64,000 nucleotides of DNA. It comes from Pseudarthrobacter enclensis. GTDB lineage: Bacteria; Actinomycetota; Actinomycetes; Actinomycetales; Micrococcaceae. Positions 33,847-42,962 of this stretch are shown in pieces; position 1 is the stretch's first letter, and every line of letters begins with the position of its first letter. The DNA lies in NCBI RefSeq assembly GCF_001457025.1, contig NZ_KQ758603.1:1-64000 (forward strand). Direction: 5' to 3'. Made by a program: the position numbers and the translations under genes. The notes below the pieces were generated by a model. That model was given only the letters and a program-made list of their open reading frames with translations. It did not search any database and was not told the DNA's origin.

Positions 33847-34376
33847 CAAAGGTCAGACGGCCGATTCTTTTCCATAGTTTGAGGGGCGACATGGGCGTCA
33901 ATGCGGTAGCTGAATAGAAAAACGCCTCGAATCATCACATCATGTTTTCGTCGTGCGCCGGGTAAGTGCGCACTCCATGAGCCTTCCACGTGATGGCGCT
34001 GGCCGTGTCGCCGGTTGCAGTGGCGGTGGTGTCCGCCAGCATGCCGCCCCCCTTGCTAGCGCAGAGTGCACGACCGCGGGTGGTAGTAGAAACTCTCACC
34101 GCACCCGCCATCTCGGTCAACCATTCCAGCCCGTCCAGCCGGGCGCACGCGGCCTTGGCAGCCGACCAGAGCGTCACCACACATTCGAACGGCAGCCGTC
34201 GGTCCACCAGCCGGTTCCCGCCTGAGGGCTGAACTGTGGAAGCAGACACTTCAAAGTGCACGTCTCGGATCCGCCGGGAAGGAGTGCATCACTCGGTTCA
34301 GCCGACGCAATGACTCGGGAAGGCGTATCGCTACCAGTACCGGGTGATGTCGTAAGCCCGTCTCAACACCTAATTG
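33847..34376. other. Intergenic stretch without a supportable gene
   Basis: About 530 nt between the interrupted small ORF and the reverse transcriptase stop. A minus-strand frame at 33935-34261 is open but shows no protein-like pattern. Part of it may be the 3' untranslated region of the reverse transcriptase transcript. Confidence 0.4.
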
Positions 34377-35894
34377 CTAATAAGCTTCGGCGGGCTTTTC
34401 CGCAATCTTGGTTCCGTGGAGCGCGGTCGATCGCCTAATAACTTTCGACATTCGAGCGGCCGAGGGAAGCTGAGCGTCGACGGGTGATTTGTCGACACTA
34501 GAAAATAACCGGACTTCATATAAATCCTGTGGACGGCAGTCCCAAGGTACGCAGGGTTCATTGAATCCTTGGCGCTGAAGCAAGAGCTTTCGTTTTCGCA
34601 GGGCGAGCCATACTTCTTGAGCCAACCATTGATCAAATTCTTGCCATGCTTGTGAACCTGACAGGATTGGATGGTTTGCCACTTTGCCGGAATAATAAAT
34701 TCTCGGTATGTATGGCGTTCGAGAAAGCCTTCGCACCTGGTTCTCACTCAATGCCCCATAGAGAAGTCGTCGAAGTTGAGAAACCAGAGTTACATAGTCA
34801 CGATCAGTACCGTCTTTTAGTCTGCTCAGATCTTGACTCGAATGCACAACTTCCCGTAACAGATTTGCATAAATGAGGACTCTCACGCGCGACTTGAGAT
34901 CCGCAAGGGGTTTCGGTCCAACATCAACAGAGCGCATCGTGACAGTGTGGCTAAGAAATTGAGTCGATTCGACCACCCGCATTTCTGCTGACGGCAAAGG
35001 TGAGCGGGTCATAATCCTTATACCCGGACTTTTGTCGATTCTTAGTTGTACACCTGAAGCTTCCGACCAAGCATGGACGTGGTCGACCGCTCGGCTAATA
35101 GCGTCATAGTTCGTCCCCCACATAAGCAAGTCATCCGAGAATCGGGCGAATCCGATCTGAAGGCGCTCGAGTTGGCGATCCAAGGGAGTTAGCGCAACAT
35201 TCGCAAGCAGTAAACTCAAGGATGTCCCCTGGGGCACTCCTACTGCCGTTGATCGAAGTGATACATCAGGAGATTCTATTCGCGGAGCACGCATGAACCT
35301 CTCGCATAACTGCTTCTCGCGAACTGTCATATAGAGTCTGAGGTCCTTGATGGACTTCATTATATACTCATGACGAATTGAACCGAAGTAGTCATTCAAG
35401 TCGAACTCAGCCAAGTATAATCGTGAGTTCACGCGCCATTCTCGTGAAACATAGTCAATTGCATCGAAAACGTTTAAGTCGTTTCGATAAGCATACGATC
35501 TACTACTGAGGAGAGCCCGGTTTTTATTCATCAAACTCGCATAGGTGTTGCGAGATACGGCCTCGTCAGGAATTCCGAAGCTAGTTATCTGCCGCGTGCC
35601 GCCGCCAGGCTTTTCGACTTCGAAGTTTACGGGTCCACGCACCACGTATGAGCCCGATGCGATTGCCTTCTGAATAGCATGAGAATAAACATGGGCCCTC
35701 GACCGGACGTGGAATGGGTCGAAGTCTGCTCTTACCGCCCACGAACTCGGGCGAGGGTACTGTTCTCGACCTGTTGTCATTTTGGAGCGCTTGTTGTGCC
35801 GCTTCTGCTCGTCAGAATGTAGCTTGAGTGCTCGCTCATACTTGCGAATCCTCGCGTCGGAGAGGCTCTTCATTGCTCGCTCAAGCTCGTTCAT
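34377..35894 (-). CDS. Reverse transcriptase (defence-type, SLATT-linked)
   Basis: This 505-residue RNA-directed DNA polymerase has LAEFDLNDYFGSIRHEYI (motif with the first catalytic Asp), GVPQGTSLSLLLANVAL (the usual Ser-Pro-x-Leu is Ser-Leu here), the active site ARFSDDLLMWG (Phe-Ser-Asp-Asp instead of Tyr-Ala-Asp-Asp), IDKSPGIRIM and FLSHTVT. A C-terminal extension of about 170 residues lacks a maturase or endonuclease signature. The ATG at 35894 follows GGGAG. An SLATT effector gene lies upstream on the same strand. The AT-rich codon use is very unlike the backbone. It is neither a group II intron protein nor clearly a retron. Confidence 0.88.
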   Translation of the reverse strand: MNELERAMKSLSDARIRKYERALKLHSDEQKRHNKRSKMTTGREQYPRPSSWAVRADFDPFHVRSRAHVYSHAIQKAIASGSYVVRGPVNFEVEKPGGGTRQITSFGIPDEAVSRNTYASLMNKNRALLSSRSYAYRNDLNVFDAIDYVSREWRVNSRLYLAEFDLNDYFGSIRHEYIMKSIKDLRLYMTVREKQLCERFMRAPRIESPDVSLRSTAVGVPQGTSLSLLLANVALTPLDRQLERLQIGFARFSDDLLMWGTNYDAISRAVDHVHAWSEASGVQLRIDKSPGIRIMTRSPLPSAEMRVVESTQFLSHTVTMRSVDVGPKPLADLKSRVRVLIYANLLREVVHSSQDLSRLKDGTDRDYVTLVSQLRRLLYGALSENQVRRLSRTPYIPRIYYSGKVANHPILSGSQAWQEFDQWLAQEVWLALRKRKLLLQRQGFNEPCVPWDCRPQDLYEVRLFSSVDKSPVDAQLPSAARMSKVIRRSTALHGTKIAEKPAEAY

Positions 35895-35909
35895 CAAATC
35901 TCCCTTAAA

Positions 35910-35942
35910 GACTGAGGGCCAGCACGAGGCCAGCCCTCAGTC
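35910..35942 (-). ncRNA. Strong hairpin in the RT leader, candidate structured RNA
   Basis: A perfect 10-bp stem GACTGAGGGC / GCCCTCAGTC with a 13-nt loop lies just upstream of the reverse transcriptase start, inside the 182-nt gap after the SLATT gene. It may be an attenuator between the two genes or part of an RNA used by the reverse transcriptase. Neither role is shown by sequence alone. Confidence 0.4.
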
Positions 35943-36076
35943 CGGCCGTCGGACCCTGAAAGAGATGCATTCACATGCAGAAACCGAACGGTGTTCGTTC
36001 GATTCCCATGGGTCAGCGCGACCCTAAATCGGGGCCAAAGCCTACGCGCTCTTGCGCGATGGATCTACCGTAGCAT

Positions 36077-36703
36077 CTATCCGTGTAAAACGATCTTTAG
36101 GGGAGGAATAAGCAATAGCGTCGGGAGTATCACGGCTATCCAAGGAGCGTAGTCGAGAGCCCATGAGGCTGCGACCGTTAGCTTCTCGCGCGTCGTCCTT
36201 TGGGGACTTGTCTTTGTAGACAGGAAATCAGCAGTTGTGTGATTTTCTGACTCATCAAGCAGTGCATTATATGAGCTCTTGAGTGCCACGACGTGGTCGT
36301 GATTGACTGCTCCGTGTACACGAATGAATTCAAGTTCCGAAGACAGGGACTGGATTTTGCGATAGTTCAAAAACATATCGCGACTTCGGCCTGAGTAATT
36401 TATTGAGGAAATTATGAGCGAAGCTGCAAGAGTTATGATCGCTACAAACAGCCAAAGAAGGTCCCCGTTGGGGCCGTAAACTTTAGGGTTTCTGAGCATT
36501 GCAGCCGAGGCAATCAGGCTGGCGAGTGATGCTGAGATCATCAGCGCATTCCATGCCCTTGCACGCCTACTGAGCCTCTCGCATGCGCGTAGTCGTGCTT
36601 CGTACGTCTTAAAAGTTCGCTTTTCTAGCGTATCGACTTCCTTCCCGCACTCTTCGCACCCATCTGATGGCGGCGACGGTGCGTGCCTTGAGGTCTCGGT
36701 CAT
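36077..36703 (-). CDS. SLATT-family two-helix membrane effector
   Basis: In this 208-residue protein, after a Cys-containing head (GCEECGKE), a helical stretch leads to two hydrophobic segments, ALMISASLASLIASAAML and GDLLWLFVAIITLAASLIIS, followed by YSGRSRDMFLNYRKIQSLSS, the post-TM helix typical of SLATT proteins. A third hydrophobic segment closes the protein (APWIAVILPTLLLIPPL). SLATT proteins are predicted membrane-perturbing effectors of bacterial conflict systems. The ATG at 36703 with AAGGAG was chosen. It is the first gene of the SLATT-RT pair. Confidence 0.72.
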   Translation of the reverse strand: MTETSRHAPSPPSDGCEECGKEVDTLEKRTFKTYEARLRACERLSRRARAWNALMISASLASLIASAAMLRNPKVYGPNGDLLWLFVAIITLAASLIISSINYSGRSRDMFLNYRKIQSLSSELEFIRVHGAVNHDHVVALKSSYNALLDESENHTTADFLSTKTSPQRTTREKLTVAASWALDYAPWIAVILPTLLLIPPLKIVLHG

Positions 36704-36967
36704 CAAGATGCTCCTTTAGTATCAGCTTGCACATGATTACATCACCTTGTTCGCCCTTGTGATAATCATTCATCGCGCATTTCGATTGGGAGATGCCATT
36801 TTCAAGTTGCGTGACCTCGGTGGTCGCTACAAATCCCCGTGTTGGCTATTTGGACACGTGGTCGCCTGAAGTACGCGTAAAGAGTCCTCGATGTCGCTTA
36901 AGCGGTTGTAACCGTCGGATTCGTTCCTTCAGTGTCGTACGAGGCATACGAGAGCCTTTTGCGGGAA

Positions 36968-37328
36968 CTAGTTAGACACGGCTGCCTTCGCCGCTCGCGT
37001 TGCGTTCATCCACTCGCTCAGCCATGGCGCGCGGACGGAGGAGGTGATACGGCAGTCGGCCACGAAGGTGCCCTTGGCGCCGGCGTCGATCCAGTCCTGC
37101 AGCGCGACCAAGTCCGCCAATGAGCGGATGACAGCAGATTCGGCGCCAAGGGCACGGGCGACGCTGCTGAAGTCCACTTCGGGGATCAGCATCGGCTTCT
37201 CGGTCAGGCCTTGGGAGCCGTACTGGTGGATCTCGGCTCCGTAGGCGGCGTCGTTGTAGATCACCACGATCGCGCTTGGGGCAGCGGCAATGAGTGATTC
37301 GAGGTCGGACAGGCCCATCAGGAAACCG
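36968..37328 (-). pseudogene. C-terminal fragment of a second TPP-dependent enzyme gene
   Basis: About 360 nt correspond to the last 118 codons of the intact TPP enzyme at 16466-18124 (FLMGLSDLESLIAA, YNDAAYGAEIHQYGSQGLTE). The reading frame is intact to its own TAG, with mostly synonymous or mild changes. Homology stops sharply at 37328, within the TPP-binding motif. The fragment is GC-rich like the backbone and sits between cargo blocks. Confidence 0.9.
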
Positions 37329-37459
37329 GTCAGAAGCAGTTCGAAGGGACAGTCCGCGCCCACCTCGGCTGGTTCCGTGACGCACGCGCACAATTGCCTA
37401 GAGAACGCGCAGGGGAGACCGACACCCGTCGTCCCCTCTTTTTCACGGATACTTGACAA

Positions 37460-38833
37460 ATGATTGCCGTTGTCGTGGACACGAACATTATTAGCCAGTC
37501 TCCCAAGTTGGCCCGTCCTGAGTGGATTTCTCTTTCAGAACACAGAGCTGATTGGGGAGTCACCCTGCTGGTTCCGGAAATTGTGGTGATGGAAACGACC
37601 AAAGTTGTTCCCAGAGAATGGGGTAAACAACGGGACGACCTCAGCAAAGCCAAGGTCGGAACCTTTGGATTGCAAGAACAGCTAGACGCTATTGTGCAGG
37701 GAATCCAGAACCACATCGACGGGTACGAAGCTCAGTTGAACTCCCGGCTGTCCGAGCTCGGCGCCCGGGTCGTGCCAACCCCCAATGTGCCCCATTCGAA
37801 CATCGCGTTTCGGGCTTCCAGAGGACGAGCTCCGTACCATGCAGGGGTCAAAGACGGATACAGGGACACTCTGATTTGGTTCACGGTACTCGACGTAGCG
37901 ACGAAAAATTCTGACGATGAGGTCTGGTTTGTCAGCAGCAACACAAATGATTTTGGTAACCCCTCCGTCAAGAAGAAGGGGGACGACAACGACGCTCCAC
38001 TCCAGCTTCCAAGGCCTTTACACCCGGACCTGAGGAGGATCTAGAAAGTCTAGGCTTGCAGGGCAGGGTCAAGTACGCAACAAGCCTGCGGTCCCTGGAA
38101 CAACACATCGCTGCATTGCCCGGCCCCATTGCTCCCGATTACCTTACGGAGCTGACTTTCCTGCTGGACTTCGATGCCCTGCAAGAACTGCTGAACGATC
38201 AGACAAGTATCGTAGTCGCTCCGAAGGACGCCGCTCTGGCTCCGGGGACGGCAAGGGCCGTCATCAACAACTTCATCACTAGTGGTAGCAAGTGGACGTT
38301 TTCAGATGCCGCTGGCCGGGGCGAAGACCGCTGGACAGCCAACTATGTCGTGGATGCGGAAGCAGAGATATTCACCTTCCCAGAAGCCCATTATCCCCAG
38401 CCGCGTCATCTGTGGAGACGAAACCTCCGTGTTTCGGGCACAGCGGCTTTCAATAAGCAAGGGCAGCCCGAGGAAGTCCAGATCTCCAGAACTGAAGCCC
38501 TGCCCGATGATCCAAACCGCGGACTGTGCGCGGTGCTCAGCGCAACCGGTTTCGGGCAGCTCGACCTGGTGGGAAGCGCAACTTCCGGATTCAGCTTCAC
38601 CGTTCCCCGGAAGCCTTCACGACCCTAGCCCAAGCCGCCAAAGCCGCCAAGGACTTCCCCGTTCCACCAGAAGCCTTCACGACCCTAGCCCAAGCCGCCA
38701 AAGCCGCCCAGGACACAAGCCAGGTGCCAAGCAGAATGGGGAACAAGCAGAGGGTGCGGGTGCATCGACGGATAGTGCCGTGTCGGATAATTCTGAAGAA
38801 TCCGACGAAGGTGCCGGTGGGGCTGCTTCCTGA
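37460..38833 (+). pseudogene. PIN-domain (DUF4935-like) gene with frameshifts
   Basis: The first frame (37460-38044) encodes a PIN nuclease core: MIAVVVDTNIISQ (Asp 7), VPEIVVMETTKVVP, DGYRDTLIWFTVLD and FVSSNTNDFG. Near 38030 coding continues one base back: LEEDLESLGLQGRVKYATSL in the frame ending at 38628. A further shift near 38617 leads into the 60-bp repeats (PEAFTTLAQAAKAAKD) and another to an acidic tail (DSAVSDNSEESDEGAGG) ending at 38833. The joined product would be about 455 residues. A CTG-GAG slip could be programmed, but three shifts argue for decay or sequence error. Confidence 0.7.
38601..38716 (+). repeat. 60-bp tandem direct repeat, two copies
   Basis: Two nearly identical units with an exact 60-nt period, sharing GAAGCCTTCACGACCCTAGC and the following 20 nt. 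One base is missing in the first copy. Each unit encodes 20 residues (PEAFTTLAQAAKAA core) of a helical tail in the PIN-domain gene. Confidence 0.9.
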
Positions 38834-39125
38834 CCTTTGAACTCTGAACTCAGAGACTTGGGCGAAACCCACCTCGCACGGCTACTGGGGATGAGCGCCT
38901 GGTGGAGGGATTATCGGACCACCACATGCGCGTCCTTCTCGACCCGCAAGGGGCCGTTCTACACCTGCGATAGGAAAGAACACCGCGACCCGGACCATCT
39001 GGAACGAAGGATGGCTCCCGCCGGCTGATTTCAAGCCCCGCGGCGGTAAGGGCCAGCATTAGCGGGAAGTCTGTTCAAAACAGCTGGCTAACATCCGCGG
39101 ATATGACTCTAATAAGGTTGCACAT
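38834..39125. other. Intergenic stretch without a supportable gene
   Basis: About 290 nt. A 63-residue frame at 38837 is open but has no protein-like pattern. The start region of the following membrane protein lies at the right end. Confidence 0.35.
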
Positions 39126-40241
39126 GTGAATTTACTAGCCGTCGACGTACTCTCAGCGTTGCAGCCCCTCGTTGATACGCTCGCTAACACCGTACCGCCG
39201 CCCGATCCGGCGGTAAGTCCAGCTCCGTCCCCCACGAGTGTTTTGGTAGAGATAAAAACAGGCGAAAAATCGTGGATTGAACCAATACTCGCCTCACCTC
39301 TACTTGCCGCGTGTGGCGCCATCGGCGCGGCTTGGTTGGTATTCCGGGGGACAAGCAAACAAGTTGAAAAGCTCCACGACGGAAATACAGAAACGGCACG
39401 CAAAAACAAGGAAGACCAGTGGTGGTCGACTCTCAAGTGGGCCTATGAGCAGGCCAGCTCAGATTCCAATAAAACTTCGGACGTCTTCAAGGAGAGGGCT
39501 GTCCTTGGAATCTTTGAATCTCTTGCTACCCCTGGCATCTCTAACGAACAAGTGGCAGCGCTCGAAAACATCAAGAGTGTGTTCAAAGAGAGAGCCGATC
39601 CATCTACCGAAGCTAGCGTCGAGAACCTAGAACGCGCCATTGATGCGAGCAAATCCGGCACATCACCGATAGGGCCACGACTGACACAAACAGGTTCTAC
39701 GTACCGCAGGCACGTGATGCGATCAGCTGGGATCGTGAGCCGGCGGCTGGGCCTCACCCAAGTATTCGCTCACCGGCAGGGCGCCCCACTTTTGTTTGAG
39801 ACGGCCGCCGGAAAACTCATTGGTCTGCAGCCTCTATTCATGACCAACGATGAAGTCCAAGAGAACAACCCGAGACTTATCGTAAAAGAGATGTGCAGCC
39901 AAGCGATGAGTAGAGAGTTCACTGTCAAGACTGAACGGTCAGGCGGTGTGCAGGAGGTTCCAGGACGGAAACTAGACGCCTTTGCCGTAGTTACAAACGT
40001 TCAAAGGCACTGGCCGTGGCTCGACAAAACGGGAGTAGATGCGCCGTATATCTACTTCCCAGAACCTCCCGAAACCAACGCCGAGGAAAACCATGCGAGG
40101 ATGGCGCGAGAGCGCGAACAACAAGCTAATGGCGGCTGGCCAGGGTTTATGGAGCAGAGAAATCAGCTACTCGAGGACGGGCTCGCAGAGTTAATTGGGC
40201 GGCTCAAGGACGATGGACGCGCAGAAAGCGACGCAAAGTAG
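39126..40241 (+). CDS. Unknown membrane-anchored protein
   Basis: In this 371-residue protein, a Pro-rich N-terminal stretch (PPPDPAVSPAPSPT) precedes one hydrophobic segment (EPILASPLLAACGAIGAAWLVF, residues about 52-73), then a charged, mostly cytosolic domain. The C-terminal half includes QVFAHRQGAPLLFETAAGKL and AFAVVTNVQRHWPWLDKTGV. Only a GTG start at 39126 is available. No family was recognised. Codon use matches the cargo genes rather than the backbone. It lies on the same strand after the broken PIN gene; co-transcription is possible. Confidence 0.65.
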   Translation: MNLLAVDVLSALQPLVDTLANTVPPPDPAVSPAPSPTSVLVEIKTGEKSWIEPILASPLLAACGAIGAAWLVFRGTSKQVEKLHDGNTETARKNKEDQWWSTLKWAYEQASSDSNKTSDVFKERAVLGIFESLATPGISNEQVAALENIKSVFKERADPSTEASVENLERAIDASKSGTSPIGPRLTQTGSTYRRHVMRSAGIVSRRLGLTQVFAHRQGAPLLFETAAGKLIGLQPLFMTNDEVQENNPRLIVKEMCSQAMSREFTVKTERSGGVQEVPGRKLDAFAVVTNVQRHWPWLDKTGVDAPYIYFPEPPETNAEENHARMAREREQQANGGWPGFMEQRNQLLEDGLAELIGRLKDDGRAESDAK

Positions 40242-40359
40242 ACGCTACCTGGCTGGGCCCGCCTTGGCTTGTTCAGCGCCCACGGCTGCTCCTCATCGGG
40301 TCTTTCTGCTTTTGCAGCGCCTTTACCCATTTGGACCGCCCGACAATGCCAACGGAAGT

Positions 40360-40494
40360 GAAGACGAGAGGACCGCGAAGAAGCCCGAGCCTGTCTACGG
40401 TTCGCCCGAGGAATTCCTGCATGAGCAGTTGCTGCCCACGTATGTCCGAACCAAGAAACCACCTGACGGCTGGTTCCGCGACGCGCAGGCCTAG
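40360..40494 (+). pseudogene. N-terminal fragment resembling DUF4913 proteins
   Basis: The frame reads KKPEPVYGSPEEFLHEQLLP then TYVRTKKPPDGWFRDAQA before a TAG. The first part matches the opening of DUF4913 proteins found on actinobacterial conjugative elements; the conserved Trp-rich continuation is absent. It abuts the membrane protein fragment at 40507, so the joint looks like a recombination scar. Which family it belongs to is a moderate guess. Confidence 0.35.
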
Positions 40495-40506
40495 GAACTC
40501 GAGGTT

Positions 40507-40725
40507 CTAGTCTTTGCGCAGCAGTCCGGTGACCCCGGCCAACAGAAGCGCAGTGAGCAACCATGCGAATGCCGGGATGCCGGCAAAAACGGCCGGCATC
40601 CAGGTATTCCCTGTTACACGCCACGCCATGGCTTGGCCGGGCGCCGCTGCCGGGATAGCCGTGTCCACGGCGGACAATCCCGCGTTGAAACTTGGGTAAA
40701 GATCACAGGGCGTCAGTTCACCGCA
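40507..40725 (-). pseudogene. C-terminal fragment of an unidentified membrane protein
   Basis: Minus-strand frame with no start. It encodes PSFNAGLSAVDTAIPAAAPG, then NTWMPAVFAGIPAFAWLLTA and LLLAGVTGLLRKD before a TAG at 40507. The hydrophobic C-terminal helix and GC-rich codons look like a backbone transporter or permease end. This is another stranded 3' gene end inside the mosaic. No family could be named. Confidence 0.5.
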
Positions 40726-40760
40726 GAAGCTGGGTTTCGGCCTCGGTCGCCAGAACTTCT

Positions 40761-41397
40761 CTAGCCGTTTTCGTCGATTCCCTTGTGCTCTCCAGCATTG
40801 CCGCTATTTCGTCTTGGGATGCTGGTTTGATGTCCAGGCAATTCGATTTTGAATGTTACCCATGCACTTGAACTGTAGGAGCACATCGTCCTGGGAGCTG
40901 CGAAGTTCAGAGCGCCCTTGACCTGATCTTCCTCGGCCACAACCTTTGCCATCCAGTATGCGGACTCGATCTTGGCTTGCAGCTCCCTTGCCTGTTGAAA
41001 AACGCGGCTTCGTCTGAAGGCGGAGGCTGTCTGTCATCATCTGTTCCGACCCAGCGAAGATTGTCACAGACGAACTCATGAAACTCTGTGAGGCTTTCCA
41101 CAAACTCGCTGTACGCCGCCATGCGCGTATCGCGTATCTCGTCATCTCTGCCAGTCTGGTTGCGGAAATTCCGATCCAAACCGCAGCCACGACACCAATC
41201 AAAGAGAATACAGCCACTGCTATGGCTGCCATCGCAGTTATTCTTGCACTTCGTGCAGCGTCCGTGAGGGGATCAGATGAACTCGTGTTTGCCACAGGTC
41301 GATCTTTCTGGTCCAGCTCAATAACTGGCCCCAAGCGCCACAATACGATAATTAGGCATACGGGTCTGAGACGTGCGCTTATAGAATCTAATGTCAC
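40761..41397 (-). pseudogene. Frameshifted membrane-anchored hypothetical gene
   Basis: Three frames succeed one another: a TM segment (AMAAIAVAVFSLIGVVAAVW), then RDDEIRDTRMAAYSEFVESL and TEFHEFVCDNLRWVGTDD, then ARELQAKIESAYWMAKVVAE ending at 40761. Together they resemble the common small one-TM proteins with a helical cytosolic tail (RDTRxxAYxxF). At least two indels break it. Confidence 0.55.
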
Positions 41398-41611
41398 GAA
41401 GTGCGGTTGCTTCGGGCACGTCGGCCGTTAGGCATCCGCTGGTTTCACTTCTGGTGCCGGAACAGGATCATAAACCGCACGCCGCCTGGAGCAGCCAGCA
41501 ACCCTTCGGGTGTCTTGACCTTGAGTGGCCAAGACACCTCAAGGGCTGCGACAGTCGAAATTGTCGCTTGAGTGCGCGCCTTGGATCAGATCGAGAGGGC
41601 GCCTGCCGTTT

Positions 41612-42962
41612 CTATAGAATAATCTTTTCGAAGGACCGGTACAGACTCGGAGCGTTCGTCAGGGAAGACCGGAACTGATACCGGGTGTGAGCCTTCCAGA
41701 CGTTGTTCGCCAGCTTGGTATTCAGACCCGGGTCGAGGACAACCGCACCGCTTGAGACACCTGCCAGGAAACGCAGGAACGAAGTTCCCTCACCCACGTA
41801 GATCCTGGTTCCGAATGCGAATTGATCCGGATCGGTTCCTTGGGCGACACAAGGTACGAACACAGCCTTGGCATGTTTTGTCTGCCAGTGGGTCAGCAGC
41901 TTGGAGAATGACCAGCGCCCCAGATTATTCTCTCTTCCGGGATCGCGAAGGTAGAGATATCCGTCGTCAATGATTTTCTGCTGGACCGGATCAAAGCCGA
42001 AGAGCCCGAATTCCAAGCCTGTTCCTTCATGGAGAACTCCGGCCCTATGGATACCCGAGAGGTCATATCGGCTCCCGGACGGACTGAGCTTTCCGTATGT
42101 CTGGGCGAGCCAGGTTGTGTCGGCGGTCCTTGCCTCGCCGCTATCGGGATTCGGTGTCAGAAGAGTGATCCGGGAACTGAAATGAGCGTTGAGGTGGTTC
42201 ACCCGATGTGCTTTGACCTCCCAGTCAAGATAATCAGGTGCAGCTCGACCATTAGCGGTGATACCAAGTTCGCTCTCCAGAGTCACGCCGTGACAATTGG
42301 GGCCCTTGCACACATCCCGGGATCCATCTGGTCTCAACCGGTACGACTCGATCCAGTTCTTGGCATGAATCAGTCGCAACTGATCAAAGAGGACGTCCCT
42401 GGAAGTTGCATCATCAGCACGCAGGCTAATCTCCGCCAGTTTCCCTCGACGTTGATTGAACTGCTGGAGATATGAAGCGGCTGGAGCGTGCCGGGAAACC
42501 ACCGCCGCGAGAACTCGCCGGTCCCGCCCCGGCCCTAAAACCAGACAGCGACCCTTTTCTTGTCCCCTCGACTCTGGTGCCTCACTGTAAGCGAGCAACT
42601 CGGATGGACCGCCGGGGGAGCTGTCCAAAAACCCCGACAATCGGATCTCGGGGTACTGCGATAGTAGATCAGCTTCGTTTCAGGCGCCGGCGAAAGGCCA
42701 TCCTCCGTTAGCAGACCCAAGGTAGCGAGGACCGTCAGATAGGCGCTCCCGCCTTCGGCTTCCCGGAAGAGGGCCTATGGCTGGAAACCGGGCCGGGGAA
42801 AAGATGACTCAGCGTGGTCATGTCGCTTCCCAGACCCGCAATCTGGTTCTTGCTGTTGTGATTAGGAGTCAGAAACTTCACCTGGATCAGGTTGACTCCT
42901 TGATTCCGAAATCTTTGTTCGAGACCTTCCCAAGTAACCCGGTCGTTCCAAAGATTCACCAT
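41612..42962 (-). pseudogene. MvaI/BcnI-family restriction endonuclease gene with frameshifts
   Basis: The C-terminal 342-codon frame has GVTLESELGITANGRAAPDY then LDWEVKAHRV, the PD-(D/E)xK core of the MvaI/BcnI family. Upstream, the frame ending at 42735 supplies the family N-terminus (QVKFLTPNHNSKNQI, LGSD) and a middle frame supplies ATLGLLTEDGLSPAPETKLI before YPEIRLSGFLD rejoins the last frame. Shifts fall near 42760 and 42660. Intact length would be about 450 residues. MvaI cuts CCWGG and BcnI CCSGG. The Dcm at 50965 could protect a CCWGG site, but pairing is unproven. Confidence 0.72.

Noticed and set aside
33935..34261. 108-codon minus-strand frame after the RT gene
   Set aside because: No ribosome binding site, no protein-like pattern; too weak to call a gene.
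34377..35894. Group II intron maturase or retron RT
   Set aside because: No maturase or endonuclease domain and no intron ends. The flanking gene is SLATT, and no msr/msd-like inverted pair of the classical type could be defined.
38601..38716. Repeat units that could suggest a CRISPR array
   Set aside because: Only two units, 60-bp period, no variable spacers and coding in phase with a 20-residue protein repeat; no cas genes are present.
40563..40602. Hairpin GATGCCGG / CCGGCATC as a terminator
   Set aside because: It lies inside the coding sequence of the membrane-protein fragment and has no T-tract.
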